From contig CM034543.1 in the NCBI GenBank assembly GCA_020002185.1, positions 32,750,404-32,814,403 on the forward strand: a stretch of DNA of 64,000 nt, given 5' to 3'. Positions within the stretch are counted from its first letter, which is position 1. Every line of letters starts with the position of its first letter. The stretch is from Paraescarpia echinospica. Taxonomy: Eukaryota; Annelida; Polychaeta; Sabellida; Siboglinidae. Of this stretch, positions 32,755 to 44,964 are shown piece by piece. The notes under the pieces were generated by a model. It searched no databases, was not told where the DNA came from, and saw nothing but the letters and a program-made list of their open reading frames with translations. The translations under genes and the position numbers were made by a program.

Positions 32755-33250
32755 CGAGCACCGCAGTCTCTGGAACGAAGGTACGGCCAACACCTCCATC
32801 GTAAAGGGAATTCCGCCATATGCAATGGGGAAGATGGGATTGCGCTGGCGCAAAGTGACAACCCCGGGGCTGTCAAAGAGGAAGATTTGGTAACACAGTA
32901 ATATTTGCAGACGAAGCACTTGCTGTTTGCTCGAGCACTCCGGTGGACTGAATGTTTGTGAAGCATTTGGCTCACTAGCATTGATGCCAAAGGACGAGGC
33001 AAATGTGACGACAAACGACATCGTGTTGGGTTGAACGCCTTGTCCAGTGACAGACCGAATTTGCGACTTTTCGCCGTAACCGCCATGCCGTTTTTAGATA
33101 ATTCGTTGCCAAGATACTGTGTCTTGTGTGGATTCCACCTCGAAAGCGGAGTCATGTAGACGATCTCTTGTTGTACGGCGTAGGACCAGTAATACTTCGA
33201 CTTGACTCATTTTCTGGTTGGCTTTTGCAATTAGTATCCATCTGAATGGT
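32755..33250 (-). pseudogene. Broken third copy of the gene A/B last exon
   Basis: In the reverse direction the sequence gives DTNCK, then KSKYYWSYAVQQEIVYMTPL, SRWNPHKTQYLGNELSKNG, SLDKAFN, a shifted VVTFASSFG, and IFLFDSPGVV followed by LRQRNPIFPIAYGG and EVLAV. This is the order of the gene A and gene B exon 4. At least two frameshifts, no stop codon at the expected place and an insertion near the C-terminus show it is dead. The ELSKNG..VTAKSRK segment is closer to gene B than to gene A. No copy of exons 2 or 3 was found upstream. Confidence 0.88.
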
Positions 33251-33254
33251 CTAT

Positions 33255-34379
33255 ACCTCCAGTAACAGCTGCACCAACATTTACATCGGTGACACAGAAC
33301 GAACGTTTGGTACAAAACTGGTAAAATACAAAAAATAAGTTGAGACCATCTCAACCAGAAGTTTCACTCGAAAGAATATAAAAAGATCAACAACAACTGA
33401 GAACGAGTCAGCGATAACATACTTCGCAAACAGAAACGGCTGTGTGGTATACTGAGAGAGTGTATGAGTGGTAGACAGGAAGGCGGATAGATGTGCACGT
33501 TGGATAAAGGAGGCCATCAGGATCCAAAATATAATGCAACAATGAACAGAAACGAGGGGCATACTGACTCGGTCATGTGTGGGACAGCCTGCTCGCCAAA
33601 CGAAACTGGCGAGCAGAGGAAAACCAATTTATGATGGTGGTCGAAGCATCGAAAGAGATTATCAAATGTATAGTGATGTATCAAAATCGATTTTAAAATA
33701 CATTGCGGTGATTTGTAATGTGGTAGTTTTAGTTAAACAACTTTTCGTGCTGTTTGTTGTCTGTGAACATTACATCTTGTGAAAATCTATCCATGTAAAG
33801 GGGTGGTGGGGTGAATACCCACGAGGACGTCTTTAAAAGGATGATGATGCTCATGAACAACCATAGCCCAAACATAAGAACATACCATTTACAGTACACA
33901 TCACCTTGATTTGATGAGCACAGCGCCACGGTATATTTAAAAAAAATAAACTTAGCCATTATCGGCAGTGGGTGGTGCCATTACTATTCAGCGCCCAGTG
34001 GTTTGAGTGGCGAAATGCCACGCACCGCTGCACACAGTAATTCAATAAGCGGCGCAGCGTTGCTCCCAGAAAAGTCGACGAATCGCATACAAAAACATAA
34101 AAATTTAAAAATTGAATGCACCTAAAGGCTACTGGATATACTATTAATGCTAGGAAACAACGTTTCAGATACATCCACGGAAGGATTGTCAGAGAAAAAA
34201 GCAGGTTATAGATGAGGAATTTAGCATGTCCGCCGGCGATAAACTCTGCAAGAGTCTGCGGTGGTCACTTCTGGACGCCGATTGCAAGACTAAATACGAA
34301 TGTGATCATGGAAAGACGGTGAAAGTCAAAACATAATTCTTTGTCAAAGATACATGTTCCTCTTTGGTCGATTTATCTG

Positions 34380-34417
<38 letters not shown>

Positions 34418-34475
34418 GGCTCAATATTTCAATTTGTGCTCGGAAATGTATGTTTTTGGAACTTGATTCGAAAAA
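33255..34475. other. Gene-less stretch
   Basis: No gene is seen. There is an (AT)n run at 34386-34414. Confidence 0.45.
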
Positions 34476-34479
34476 AGAA

Positions 34480-34860
34480 GGCGATACCCCCTGTAGCGGG
34501 GGAACGAAATTCAAATTGGAGCTTCAACACTACTCCGCTGTCGGATCATGACATCGGAGGATGGGGGAGGGGTGCTGTTGAAACATGTTCGCCGCCGCGC
34601 CGCCTATTACTGGGAGGGGGGCAGAAAACCATACGTCTGTCCTCCAATTGCACCCACCTTTCATGGTCGCCAAAATGCGCCTTAATCCTCTCATAAAACC
34701 TCGATTTCCACCCGCCATTGACGCTCGCTACAGAAAAACAAACATTCACGCTCACATTTACTGGGGGGACAACCTTATGTCTGCCCTCCAGCGAAATTCC
34801 TGGGGGAGATCACCTATCCCCCCCTGTTCCTGCGCCTATGGATACGCAGTGCTCTAGATT
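34480..34860. repeat. Dispersed GC-richer repeat
   Basis: Contains segments shared in inverse orientation with 26500-26605, plus g-rich runs (gaggatgggggaggggtgct). Overlapping frames on both strands have no family resemblance. Confidence 0.5.
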
Positions 34861-34864
34861 GCCG

Positions 34865-35785
34865 ATTTCGGCATCGAACCAAATAATTTTTTCAGTTTGT
34901 CTCATAAATGAGTACATTTCTGACACCACTAATGCATACACATATAATATATGTTGAACTATATGACATAAAACGGATGTGTTACATTTCCCCTTTAAGA
35001 CGGTCATTCTTGTGACACATTAAATATAAAATGGAGCTTAAAGTAGGTTTCTGCGAGGTCATATTGAGTTAGTTAAGACATGATAATCAACCAAGATGTG
35101 CATGACTACATGTGAACCATCAACCCGTCCAACTTCGCGAGTGATTGCATCTAGCAAGGGGGTTTTGCCCGGGGTTACGCCTTAACACAAATGACAATTG
35201 TTACGCAACAGGGTTTATTTAATTAATTATTAGGTAGACCTATAAAGGTCAGCCTATTGCAACATATTAAGTAATAAGCCAGGTGCGGTGGCTAAGAATA
35301 GAGTAGGCGTTGCCATGAGTGATTAGGATACTAGAAAGTTGACATTTGGAGCGAATTTGAGTCGCCGTAGTTAAGGTGTTGTAGATAGAAGTAAAATAAA
35401 TGTGTGGTTTCCACACTCCGGATGGAGTGGGCCCCCACTAGTATTTGTTGTTGAGCTTGATCAATAACGATTCAAAGGTTTTCGGTACACAATCATGAGT
35501 ACAGGACGGTTTATGTTTGCCACACATAACCCGAACACTTCCCCATTAGTTTGTCTTCAAGTGTCGCATTTAAGATCCTGAAGCCAGGCGCGTGCTGCCT
35601 CGTCCAGCCTGTACAGGTCGCTGTTGCATTTATTTTCGGCACCGCACGAAACTGATGGTACAAGCCCCATCTGGTTCGTGTTGTGTTTGAAACTTCCATA
35701 GCCTGTTCTCGTGCGGTTGGGGCGCACCGTTGAGTGTCAGTAAAGGTCGTGACCGATTGGTTTTGTTGATGGGACTGAGATTAAT
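34865..35785. other. Gene-less stretch
   Basis: Nothing recognisable here apart from its position before the next element. Confidence 0.4.
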
Positions 35786-35791
35786 TCCCTT

Positions 35792-37453
35792 AAGGCGGCG
35801 ATACACGGTCCAATTGTCTCGGGTGAAACCGTCCGATTGGAAATCGTATCGTGTGCCTGTCTGGCCGAGTCAATCGCATCCGAGTGACTCGGACGAAATA
35901 TTTTTAGAGCAGGTTCTATTCCATCGGACGTTCGGTGATATTGACCAATCAGAAAACAGCAACAAGGTTGAACTTCGACCTCCTTCAATAAAATGGTATC
36001 CGATGACTTCGGACGGTAAAACCTCACCTTAAATATTTGTTGAGCTATATCATGAAAGATTCGCCGTGGAACGCGGCGAACCCAATTTACAATGACAGAA
36101 GCAATGGTTATGGATCGTCTGAAAGTTCACGAGGATGACGGATAGTGACGCAAGTTTCAAAAAATGGAAGATTATAGCGCAGAACGTCTGTCACTGTCAG
36201 AATTGTCAACGCCAACGGACGGCGAACAGACTGAGTCAGAAATGACAGAACGTCAGAAGTAAGTAGCGACGGCGACGTCATGATATTTGGATTACCAAAT
36301 AACTGTATTTAAATTAAAACGCTATATAGTTATATTGATAAGTGTCAACGTGAAGTGAAATGTGCATTTTTATTCTGCAAAGCAGTGCTCGTCTGAAATA
36401 CATTCATAACATTGATGTCATTGTCCTGGGCTGGGGCTGGGCTGTGGCTGTGGCTGTGCATTTCCTTTCTTTGTATTGTTTATTATCGCTGCAACTTGCA
36501 AGTGCCAATACTGTATCAAACTTGTATCAACCATGAAATTATACTATAATTTACTCCTTTTAAAATGTTGAGGCGGCAGCAATGGCATTTTTAAAAACGT
36601 CATTCGTGTTTGACATTCGACTTCGTACTAAATTATAGAACTATTTACTATCGTTGCGTGTCCCACTTTTGTGCTTGTGGTCCTTGGACTTGGTATTGAG
36701 TCATTTTTTTCTCTTCCGTTAGCCAGCTTCAGTGAAAGTTTATGTTGAATTGACAGCTATAATTTATAATACTAAACCTGGTTGGCTGTCACCATCCAGT
36801 CAAACGTTGTTGATTTTAGAAAAATGACACTATCAAGATACCACGGAATTTCGCGACGTACGAATTTTGGGAACTAGTAAACTTCATAGTTCACTTGTTC
36901 TCTTTCACGCGTAGAATGGAAACACTCATACTATTTACTGGCAATCTGAGCGTTTCTGTGAACATTTGTATAAACAAATATTGACATCTAGGCATTGGAT
37001 GGTACTAGAAAGGGATTGGGTAGATGACACATTGTTGAACATTATGCCTGTGCCTGTGGTGTCCTTGTCAATATGCTATCTGGATCTTCACTGTTATTCC
37101 TGACACAAATATGTATGATGTGCCTCTTTGTTGTTGTGGTTTCACTTTTAATATGGTGTTGTCCTACACCTAATATTTGAAGGTATGGCATCTATTGAAC
37201 ATTGCTTTAAAACAGTTTACTGTAAGTGCATTTATTGTGTAATAAAATATGTGATGCATCATAGTGTTGTCTTATTAGTTTGTACTATAGTTGGAAAAAT
37301 AAAAATTAAATGCATTAGTAATGAACCAACATCAAATATATGTATATTCATGTAGATATATATATATACGTATTGTTCAAATAAATAATAAAAATGTCAT
37401 CTACATGTGGACCAGCAATTGCGAATATAAACATACATACATACATACATACA

Positions 37454-37485
<32 letters not shown>

Positions 37486-38385
37486 GATATGGTCGATTCT
37501 CACAGAAGTGCAACATTTTATAACTTCACTTACTTGCTTGCATTGTTCCCAGCCTTTGCTACCATAAATAGATATGTTGGGGAACCCTACCAAGAAATTG
37601 GCCACCATAAATCCTACTTCTGTGGTAATAGCAGTCGGTCAAAGTTGGAAGTGATAATTCCAAAATAACCATACGAATGCACATATTTTTTATTGTATAC
37701 GTTCCAGGTTCCAATAATCTGTTTTATATTTGACAGTTCTGCTTGTTTGCAAGTATGCTGAACATATTACTGCATCTGTGAGAAAATTTATTTTTGTGTT
37801 GAGACCATATGTATATATATAAATATGCTCCCTCTTAGTGTTAGATCAGTTGAATATATTACAGTTGAATTATATCATTATTTGTCACCATGCACTACAC
37901 AATAAAGATACAAACATGGATGTTTTCAACCTTGATCGACATGAAACCATCCAAAGATTAATGTAAATAACCCCTAACATCAATGTGCAGGTACATATTT
38001 TATAATAATTATAAAAGATACTAAATAATCATTATTAAACACAATATGCATGACTTAAAATTAACGCTGCCGGCTGAATTCGTCACGTAAGTGCATCGGT
38101 CTCGTTCTTTAAAAAATCTACTATGTAAAGTTGTCTGTGTGACATCAAAATAATTAATTAAAATAATAATTATGCTCGTAAGTGATGTTACAGCATCGCC
38201 CCAAGAAATTACACAAAATATCAAACCAGCCACTACCCCTACCACCGCACTAGACCGATTGTCGACGGAATACGGCCAATCGTAACGTGTGTCTTTCCGT
38301 ACGATTCTAGCTCAACGAGTGACTCGGCCGAGGCACTCGCACGAGTCAGTCGGTCCGATTGTCTCGTAACGTGTATCGCCGCCTT
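35792..38385. mobile_element. 2.6-kb DNA element with long degenerate terminal inverted repeats
   Basis: The left end AAGGCGGCGATACACGGTCC is mirrored at the right end (cgtgtatcgccgcctt at 38370-38385). The arms continue to match for well over 100 bases, with repeated short motifs gtccgatt, gtctcg and gagtgactcgg. The interior has no convincing transposase. The 3-bp flanks tta and ttg would fit a Harbinger-type target with one change, so the superfamily stays open. Confidence 0.75.
37430..37485. repeat. (CATA)n microsatellite
   Basis: About twelve catacata units inside the 35792-38385 element. Confidence 0.95.
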
Positions 38386-38579
38386 TGGTCCACATGGCGT
38401 GGTGACCCCCTTCTTGTCCCGTTTGACCACACAGTCTTGCTCTTCCCGGCAGGGTCGCTGATGATGCGTCGTACGTGCTCCGAGAAGGGGTGTCGCAAAC
38501 GCAGACGTTTTCACCCGCGTGCATCCCATCACTTGACCGGATGCCTTGGTAGATAACAGTCTTGATAGTAATAAACTGA

Positions 38580-40500
38580 ATTTCAGATAATCTTCATGGG
38601 TCATACCATGTCCGACAAAGGTCTGCAGGTGACGGGTGACAAGGTCAAGGCAATGGCAGCAACGCCAAAGCTGAAAAACGCGGCTGAACTAAGAAGCTTT
38701 CTGGGTTCAGCACTGTTCAGCTCCAAGTTCATTCCAGACTTTGCGACGATCACACAGCCGCTGTGTGAGTTGACACATGACAACGTGAAGTGGACATGGA
38801 CCAAGGAAGAACATACGGCGTTTGACGAGGTCAGGAAACGTCTCACGGAGGCACCGACCATGGTCTACTACAGGCTAGACGCAGACATAGGCGTCGTGAC
38901 TGATGCTTCGCCTGTTCTGGGAGCTGTCCGTCAACAAAGGCAAGAAGATGGGCAGTACAAACCTGTGTATTATGCCAGCAGGAAGTTTCTTAACCCAGAA
39001 ACCAGGTATTCCCAGTTTATGAGAGAAGCCTTAGCCGTGAAATGGACGTGTGAAACGTTCCATTTGTATCTCTACAACAGAGAGTTTGAAGACACACACA
39101 TCACAAGCCCTTGATACAGGTGTATGGAGGGCATGCTAAGCCACCTAACGCGAGACTGGAGCGATGGCTGTTAAGCCTACAGCAATACAGTTTCAAGATC
39201 AAATACATCCCAGGATGGCAAACTCAGAAGATGGGCTGCGTAGACTGCCAATAAAAGGAAGCGTCGAAGATTATGCCTACTGGGTTGTGATGGACTCTGT
39301 TCCCACAGCAATGACGGCCAAGCAGATGGAACGCGAGTTGGCCGAAGATCCGTTGTTGTCAGAAGAAGACAACTGGACTGACCTTGAGCATACAGTGTTC
39401 AAGGCAGTGCGTGATGAGTTGTGGGTCATGGGACAAATTGTGATGAGAGGAAGTCGTACTCCCAAGGAAGTTGCAAAGACAAGCTTGGCCCAGACTCGTG
39501 AGGGACACCAACGCATTGTGCGCACCAGTGAACAAGGACGTTGAAGCTCTTGTCAAGGGCTGTTATTCATGCCAATTGGTGTGTGCCTGACCAAGTTCCG
39601 AGCCAATAAGGTCGACCCCGCTGCTACAGGGACCTTGGAATGACATGGCAATTGATCTCTGTGGACCACTGCCAGACGGTCCTCTGGTGGTCGTCGACTA
39701 TTTCTCCTGGTGGCCAAAAGTAGTGTCGATGCGCAGTGTGAATGCTCAGAACATTGTGCTTGGAGACCGTGCTCGCCACACATGGTCTGCCATTCAACGT
39801 GGGGAGTGACAACGGACCACACTTTGTTGCTGCAGAATTTGAAGGATTTCACGAGTATCCAGGGTTATAACACTCGAAAGGCGTCCCGAACTGGCCACAG
39901 GGCAACTGGGAAGTGGAACGTTTTAAATCGACTCTGATGAAGGCCATTAAGATCGCAGAGGTGGAGAAGAAGGACTGGAAGAAGGAACTAGTGAACTTCC
40001 TGTTCCAATATTGGATCATCCCACACACATTCATAGGGGTGAGTCCAGCTGATATGTTGATGGGACGTAAATAGAGAGAGAGAGATGCGAGGAGGAAAAT
40101 ACATGAGAAAGAGAAAGCTGACAAGACGAGAGGAGCTAAAGTCAGCGTCATCGAGGTTGGCGACAGACTGAACAAGAACAAGCTAACCACACCATTTGAG
40201 ACAGAGCCGTATGAAGTCTTCGACCGTGAGGGCAATGCTGTAACTTTTCAGAGAGGAGACGAAGATAAGAAACATTGCACATGCAGTATGCAGAAGCTGA
40301 ATAGTAGCTCGGAGATAGACAGGGAATGTGCAGTGGTGCCCGTTGTCGTCGACTTTGATATCGGGAATGAGGAAGATGTGCTGACGGAGGGAGCGAAGCC
40401 AGACGCGCCGGTGATGCATGACACGCTTGCTGTGCCATACGTACGCCCATTGCGTGCCAGGGTGGAACCAGCATGGATGAAAGACTATGTGAAGAAATAG
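38580..40500 (+). mobile_element. 5'-truncated Ty3/gypsy pol remnant
   Basis: Plus-strand order: the RT thumb (FMGHTMSDKGL, then ELRSFLGSALFSSKFIPDFA), RNase H (DASPVLGAV, VYYASRKFLNPETRYSQ, REALAVKWTCETFHLYLY), the ARLERWLLSLQQYSFKIKY block near 39145, the integrase zinc-binding region (HEGHQRIVRT near 39500), the integrase core (DMAIDLCGPLPDGP near 39640, WWPKVVSM near 39710) and a C-terminal part ending at a stop near 40500 (VRPLRARVEPAW). Several frameshifts and stops separate these blocks, and gag, protease and most of RT are missing. It is an inactive retroelement, with no envelope-like frame. Confidence 0.9.
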
Positions 40501-40659
40501 ACTGTTGGTGTGTTGTATTAGCACCTGCCAGATCAATGGGCATAATAAACCCCACTATCTAGAAGAATGCAAAAGCACTCAAGGAAATGTCACACAAAAT
40601 AATCGTTAAACAGTTTCGAAGAAAATATGCGAACAATGACTCTTTGAACAAAAGGGAGA

Positions 40660-41100
40660 TGTAGTGTTTTCCCGTTTTTGGCTACCCGTTTAACGTTCTG
40701 ACTTTTCCGTCTATTTGGTGCCGGTTTATTATTGTAGTGTGCTGGCGAATACATGTGTTAACTAGAAGTTGTCGGTATTACCTATAGATTTATGTCACCA
40801 AACCGGGTCCACCCGGAAGAATCCACCTGGAGTAGAACAGCTGCTTAGTACAGTTCTCCAACAGGGCACCAGGTGGCAGGACCCCAGTTTCGCAGCAGGA
40901 AACCAGGTGTCAGTCAATGTTTACAAAATTTCCGCCGAACAACATTTTATATGCGTCAATGACAATGAGAAAAATACCCCTCTGACTCCGTTTACGAACT
41001 GTGCTATTACGCATACGAATAAATACATCAGCATGTGCCTAAAAACATGTCTGGTTTATTGTTTTTTGAAAAGTCCAATTGCCATGTGCTTTACAGGTAG
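40660..41100 (+). repeat. Probable 3' LTR of the gypsy remnant
   Basis: A purine-rich tract (aaaagggagat at 40650-40660) is directly followed by tgtagtgttttcccg, the usual start of an LTR with TG. The end is not defined because no 5' LTR exists for comparison. Confidence 0.5.
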
Positions 41101-41104
41101 CCTC

Positions 41105-41640
41105 GCGAGAATGTGATATGGACGCTAAATGTATGAGTCTTGTAAACACACCAAATGTGTGAGACTTGGCATGTTTAAAGAAAGGGAAGGTCTCTAGACA
41201 GGTAAATCATATTTTTGATAAAAAAGAAATTTGTCAGATAAAACGAAATACATTAACCTTTTCCTAAAGCTCGTTAACTAGTTAATAGCGAAATGACATT
41301 CGTGAGTAGTCTAGTATCGCAGTGGGTGATATGATGTCCGCCCCCCCCCCTCCCCCTATAACCTACCTTTAACACGTCTGTATCAGAATGATCCATGCAG
41401 CTGCGCGTAATGCAGTTGTTATATATGTGTTCCAACCTGCGCTACATGACGTCAATATGGGTGCAGTTCCCACGTTGCACAATGTAGACTGATTTTATGT
41501 TCTGTATGATTTGTCATTCTGCGAATATCACACTTACATCTTACTTATGGCACGGTCCTTGGGCCAGACAAGCTACCACTTGGTGTAACAAATTGACACA
41601 AGTAGGTATAACACTGTGTTGTAGGTCTACTGGTTGGTTG
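41105..41640. other. Gene-less stretch
   Basis: No gene is seen; there is a poly(C) run near 41341-41358. Confidence 0.4.
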
Positions 41641-41644
41641 GGTT

Positions 41645-41968
41645 TACTTATCCATTTCCAGACGTTGCAGCCTTGATGGATTGTCTGTAGACAGCTCTTT
41701 CATTTAATAGTCTCCCCACTCGCCAGACGTCTGCTCTCATCCATTCCTCTAAGTCATTCTCCCATTGTCTCCTACGTCTTCCTCTGCTACTGCAGCCTTC
41801 CACTTTTCCTTGCATTATTAGTCTCTCTAGAGACTGATGCCGTTTTACATAGCCGAAATAATTTAGTTTTTGATACTTTACAAAGTTCAATAAAGTCCCG
41901 GGTATAACACCAAGCTCATATGCGATGGATTCGTTAGTTCTATGTTCAGTCCACGAAAGGACAGACAT
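41645..41968 (-). mobile_element. RTE-like LINE 3' fragment
   Basis: The minus strand encodes SVLSWTEHRTNESIAYELG, LNYFGYVKRHQSLERLIMQG and GRRRRQWENDLEEWM to a stop near 41648, the C-terminal end of RTE-like polyproteins. It differs from the copy at 6278-6877, so it is another subfamily. It lies head to head with the endonuclease fragment to its right. Confidence 0.85.
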
Positions 41969-41984
41969 ACTGGGGAAGAGCTTG

Positions 41985-42672
41985 GAAATGTTGAAAGTAA
42001 CGCCAGAGCTGATGTCGGCAGTATGCCCGATTGTGCGGGAAGTAAAACCAGCAGCAAAAAGCTAAAACGGAAAATCCGTGTGGCAACATGGAACATCAGA
42101 AAAATGAGTCAAGGGACACTACAAATTGTAACATCAGAAGCAGAAAGATGTGGGGTAGATATATTAGGGATTGTGGAACACAGGTTGGCCGGACAAGGAC
42201 ACTTTCGCCCGGATTCAGGAGGAAAGTTTGTATACTCAGGAGCAACTAAACCAGGGATGAGTGGTGTTGCGTTCTACCTGTCAGAGAAAACTGAAAATGT
42301 ACTATTAGGATACAATTAAGTCAACGACTGAATTATTACCATACAAATACGAGCAAACCTCACGAATATAAGATGTATTCAAATTTATGCACCAACGAGC
42401 ACCGCAGATGATGACGTTATAGAAATGTTTTATGATACACTGCAACGAACAGTCCACGAGGTAAACAAGAGAGACATGGTAGTACTGATGGGCGATTTCA
42501 ATGCAAAAGTTGGCATTTGTCCAAACGAAGAAGAAAATTGAAATATCGGGAAATATGGACTAGGCGAGAGAAATGGGAGAGGAGAAAGACTTGCTGAGTT
42601 TATCATAGAGAATGAACTGATTATCACTAATATTTTCTTCAAAAAACACCAAAGAAGATTGTACACTTGGTA
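41985..42672 (+). mobile_element. RTE-like LINE endonuclease fragment
   Basis: The plus strand encodes an AP-type endonuclease: RVATWNIRKMSQ near 42080, DILGIVEHRLAGQG, SGVAFYLSEK, then in another frame CIQIYAPTS, VVLMGDFNAKVG and YGLGERNGRG to RRLYTW near 42670. A TGA replaces a codon near 42539 and frameshifts occur. It is joined to the minus-strand 3' fragment at about 41970. Confidence 0.85.
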
Positions 42673-42694
42673 GGTCTGCTACCCAATGGTAAAT

Positions 42695-42960
42695 CACGCT
42701 GGCATGATATTCATTCCACGTTGATCGCGCGGTAGAGCGCCGGACTGTCGATCGAGGGGACGGTGGTTCGATTCCACCAGCCAACTTAGGTAATTTCGTT
42801 TACCTCACTTTGCCTCTGTCTTTCGGAAGTGACAGGCAACGGGAGGTAAACGTTAGTACCTTCTACCTGGTGTCTATGTCAGGGGGAAACACCGGGGATG
42901 AATGTGTAATCTCTCTTGGACTCACAGAGTAATGGTCTTTCTTTCTAACCCATGGATCTT
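42695..42960 (+). mobile_element. tRNA-derived SINE of a second body type
   Basis: The head gatcgcgcggtagagcgccg with B box GGTTCGATTCC (42765-42775) resembles a tRNA but pairs poorly in the acceptor stem, so it is not a functional tRNA. The body (cctcactttgcctctgtctt, ggcaacgggaggtaaacg) differs from the other SINEs in the window. Confidence 0.65.
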
Positions 42961-42964
42961 GTTC

Positions 42965-43635
42965 CGGGCGTGTGAGAGACGAAGAGCAGGTAGTGTATAC
43001 GCTGTTTCAATGGGCCCACTGGGTGCTATATGAATGTACATTCTGTGATAGTTTTTGTTTATTTTACAATATAGTACGATTAATCCACCCATTACACGGA
43101 TGTGGCCTATACATGTCTTTGCGAACAAAACACAGTACTTATAAAGTGAGTTATTGAGACAGTATAGTGAAGGCTCAAGGCAAACTGTTTCCCTAAACCA
43201 ACATCACAGCAGAAACTTGCAGATAAATATATAAATATGTCATTGATATCCACCTAGACCTGCATTATGATCTTTAGCAATCAAAGAAGGTTATCTCTGG
43301 AAAACCAGCAAATCAGTAAAAATGCAAAGGAATTGAAAAAGACTACACGGTGCAAAATTAATTCCGCAACCGTTACCGTGTTTAGCAAATGGCATGAGAC
43401 TTCTGCAGAAGACACGAGTTGCCCATAGAACATAGTGATGTGTCACGTTCAATCGTTCAATTTTCTTCCCTGCAATAAATGAAGGTCACGAAAGGCGGCA
43501 CATCGAAATACTATTTGATGTTTATAAAGAGGTGTCCAATAAGAATACAAAACAATGACGGAGTAAAGAAGTTCAAAAAGATTACACAAGGACACACTTA
43601 CAGCAATGGGTGGAGCTCGTGTGTAATTCCAGCAA
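42965..43635. other. Gene-less stretch
   Basis: No gene or repeat is recognised between the two SINEs. Confidence 0.4.
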
Positions 43636-43639
43636 CGAT

Positions 43640-43998
43640 ATGTGCAGGTAAGCTTCTTCACTGCAGTACTGCAGCGGTAAGAGCTCCGGACTCTCGAATG
43701 AGAGAACGCGGGTTCGAATCCTGTGCGGCGGTATGGAACCTTGGGCAAGTTCGTTTACTCTACATTGCTTCAGTTCACTCAGCTGTATGAATGAGTACCT
43801 GACTATAGACAGTGGTGGATGTTTGTGTACAAATAGTTTTCGCGCATTAACCGCAGCGTAGCTGAATGCATCCTAGAAAAGTCGAGATGGTGTTCGAATG
43901 AACAGATCTGCCAGAGAGTAACGTGTAAAGCGTTTTGAGCAGCCCTGAGGACTGGATACTGCGCTATATAAGAACTAACCTTTTTACTTTTACTTTAC
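43640..43998 (+). mobile_element. tRNA-derived SINE, near complete
   Basis: Head: gcagcggtaagagctccgga, B box GGTTCGAATCC at 43711-43721. Body: cattgcttcagttcactcag, gaatgagtacctgactatag, tgtgtacaaatagttttcgc, gtcgagatggtgttcgaatg. Tail: gtaaagcgttttgagcag, then gcgctatataagaac and a ctttttacttttactttac 3' end. It is the best-preserved copy of the family here. Confidence 0.9.
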
Positions 43999-44599
43999 AC
44001 AAAGGAGTGGAAGAAGATGAATGCAAGAGAAGGCTGGAAGAATGAGAAACATGTCGCATGCAACAAAACAATATTATTACTGCGTGACGGAGGGAAACAC
44101 TGAAGAGATACCAGACTAAAGATCGACATAGGTCGATGCAAATGGTATTACCTCCCACAAATGGTAGTGGCTTATCACACTTAGCGTAACTTGTTGATAA
44201 AATAGCAGTATCTAAAGCTTGGTTCAATTGCTGGTGTTGTTATGATATTTCAGCGCGATGTGACATCGTATGAAAAACAAGTATCTCGTTAGATGCAGAT
44301 AACCGGTCGAGATATCATAAACAGACGCTTCCAGATAATGCGGACTACCTACCTGTTTTGACTCAGTTGACGCAAAGTGACCGCGTGTTTGATGGCTAAT
44401 AATATGTGTATCACGGGCTCATGGATTAAGCTACTACAAAGCACGGAACCCATTGCGGCCTACCAAAAACAATTCCTGCAAACCTTTGACGCGAGATCTA
44501 TTCAATGAAAAAAAACGACAACACAACTGACTGCAGACACCACGTGATCGTGGGAAATATTGGGTCATGATGATCTGTGCATGCTGCTGGCATGTCATC

Positions 44600-44960
44600 T
44601 GATGACGGCGTAGAGCGCGGTCTTGCAGTGATTGGAGCGGCTGACTCTCAATCAAGAGATACCAGATTCGAATCCTCTTTCTCCCTTTTCGAACCCTGGA
44701 CGGGTTCCTTCACTCCACGTTGCGCCAGTTCGCTCATCTGTATAAATAAGTACCTCGCTATAGACAATGGTGGATATTTGTGTATTTGTGAGTAGTCTTT
44801 GTGCATTAATTACATCGTGACCGAAAGCTTCACAAAGAAGTAGAGAATGAGTTCGAATTAACAGGTATACTAGGAGAAAAGTTTATAGCGCTTTCAGCAG
44901 TCCTGAAGACGTGATACCGCGTAATATACGAACTTACCTTCACTTTACCTTTACTGTACA
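44600..44960 (+). mobile_element. tRNA-derived SINE
   Basis: Same architecture as the copy at 43640: head with B-box-like agattcgaatcc (44664-44675), body with cacgttgcgccagttcgctc and tataaataagtacctcgcta, tail ending in cttcactttacctttac. It is more diverged than its neighbour 600 bases away. Confidence 0.88.
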
Positions 44961-44964
44961 AAGG

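Noticed and set aside
33579..33782. Short plus-strand frame
   Set aside because: No signal peptide, splice context or homology recognisable; AT-rich.
38239..38604. 121-codon minus-strand frame at the gypsy left edge
   Set aside because: It spans the right arm of the TIR element and adjoining DNA, so it cannot be one real protein.
41341..41358. Poly(C) run as a regulatory feature
   Set aside because: Simple homopolymer with no context to support a function.
42715..42785. Possible functional tRNA
   Set aside because: Box A and B are present but the acceptor stem pairs poorly and a SINE body follows.
43690..43725. Possible functional tRNA
   Set aside because: It is the head of a full SINE with family body and tail.
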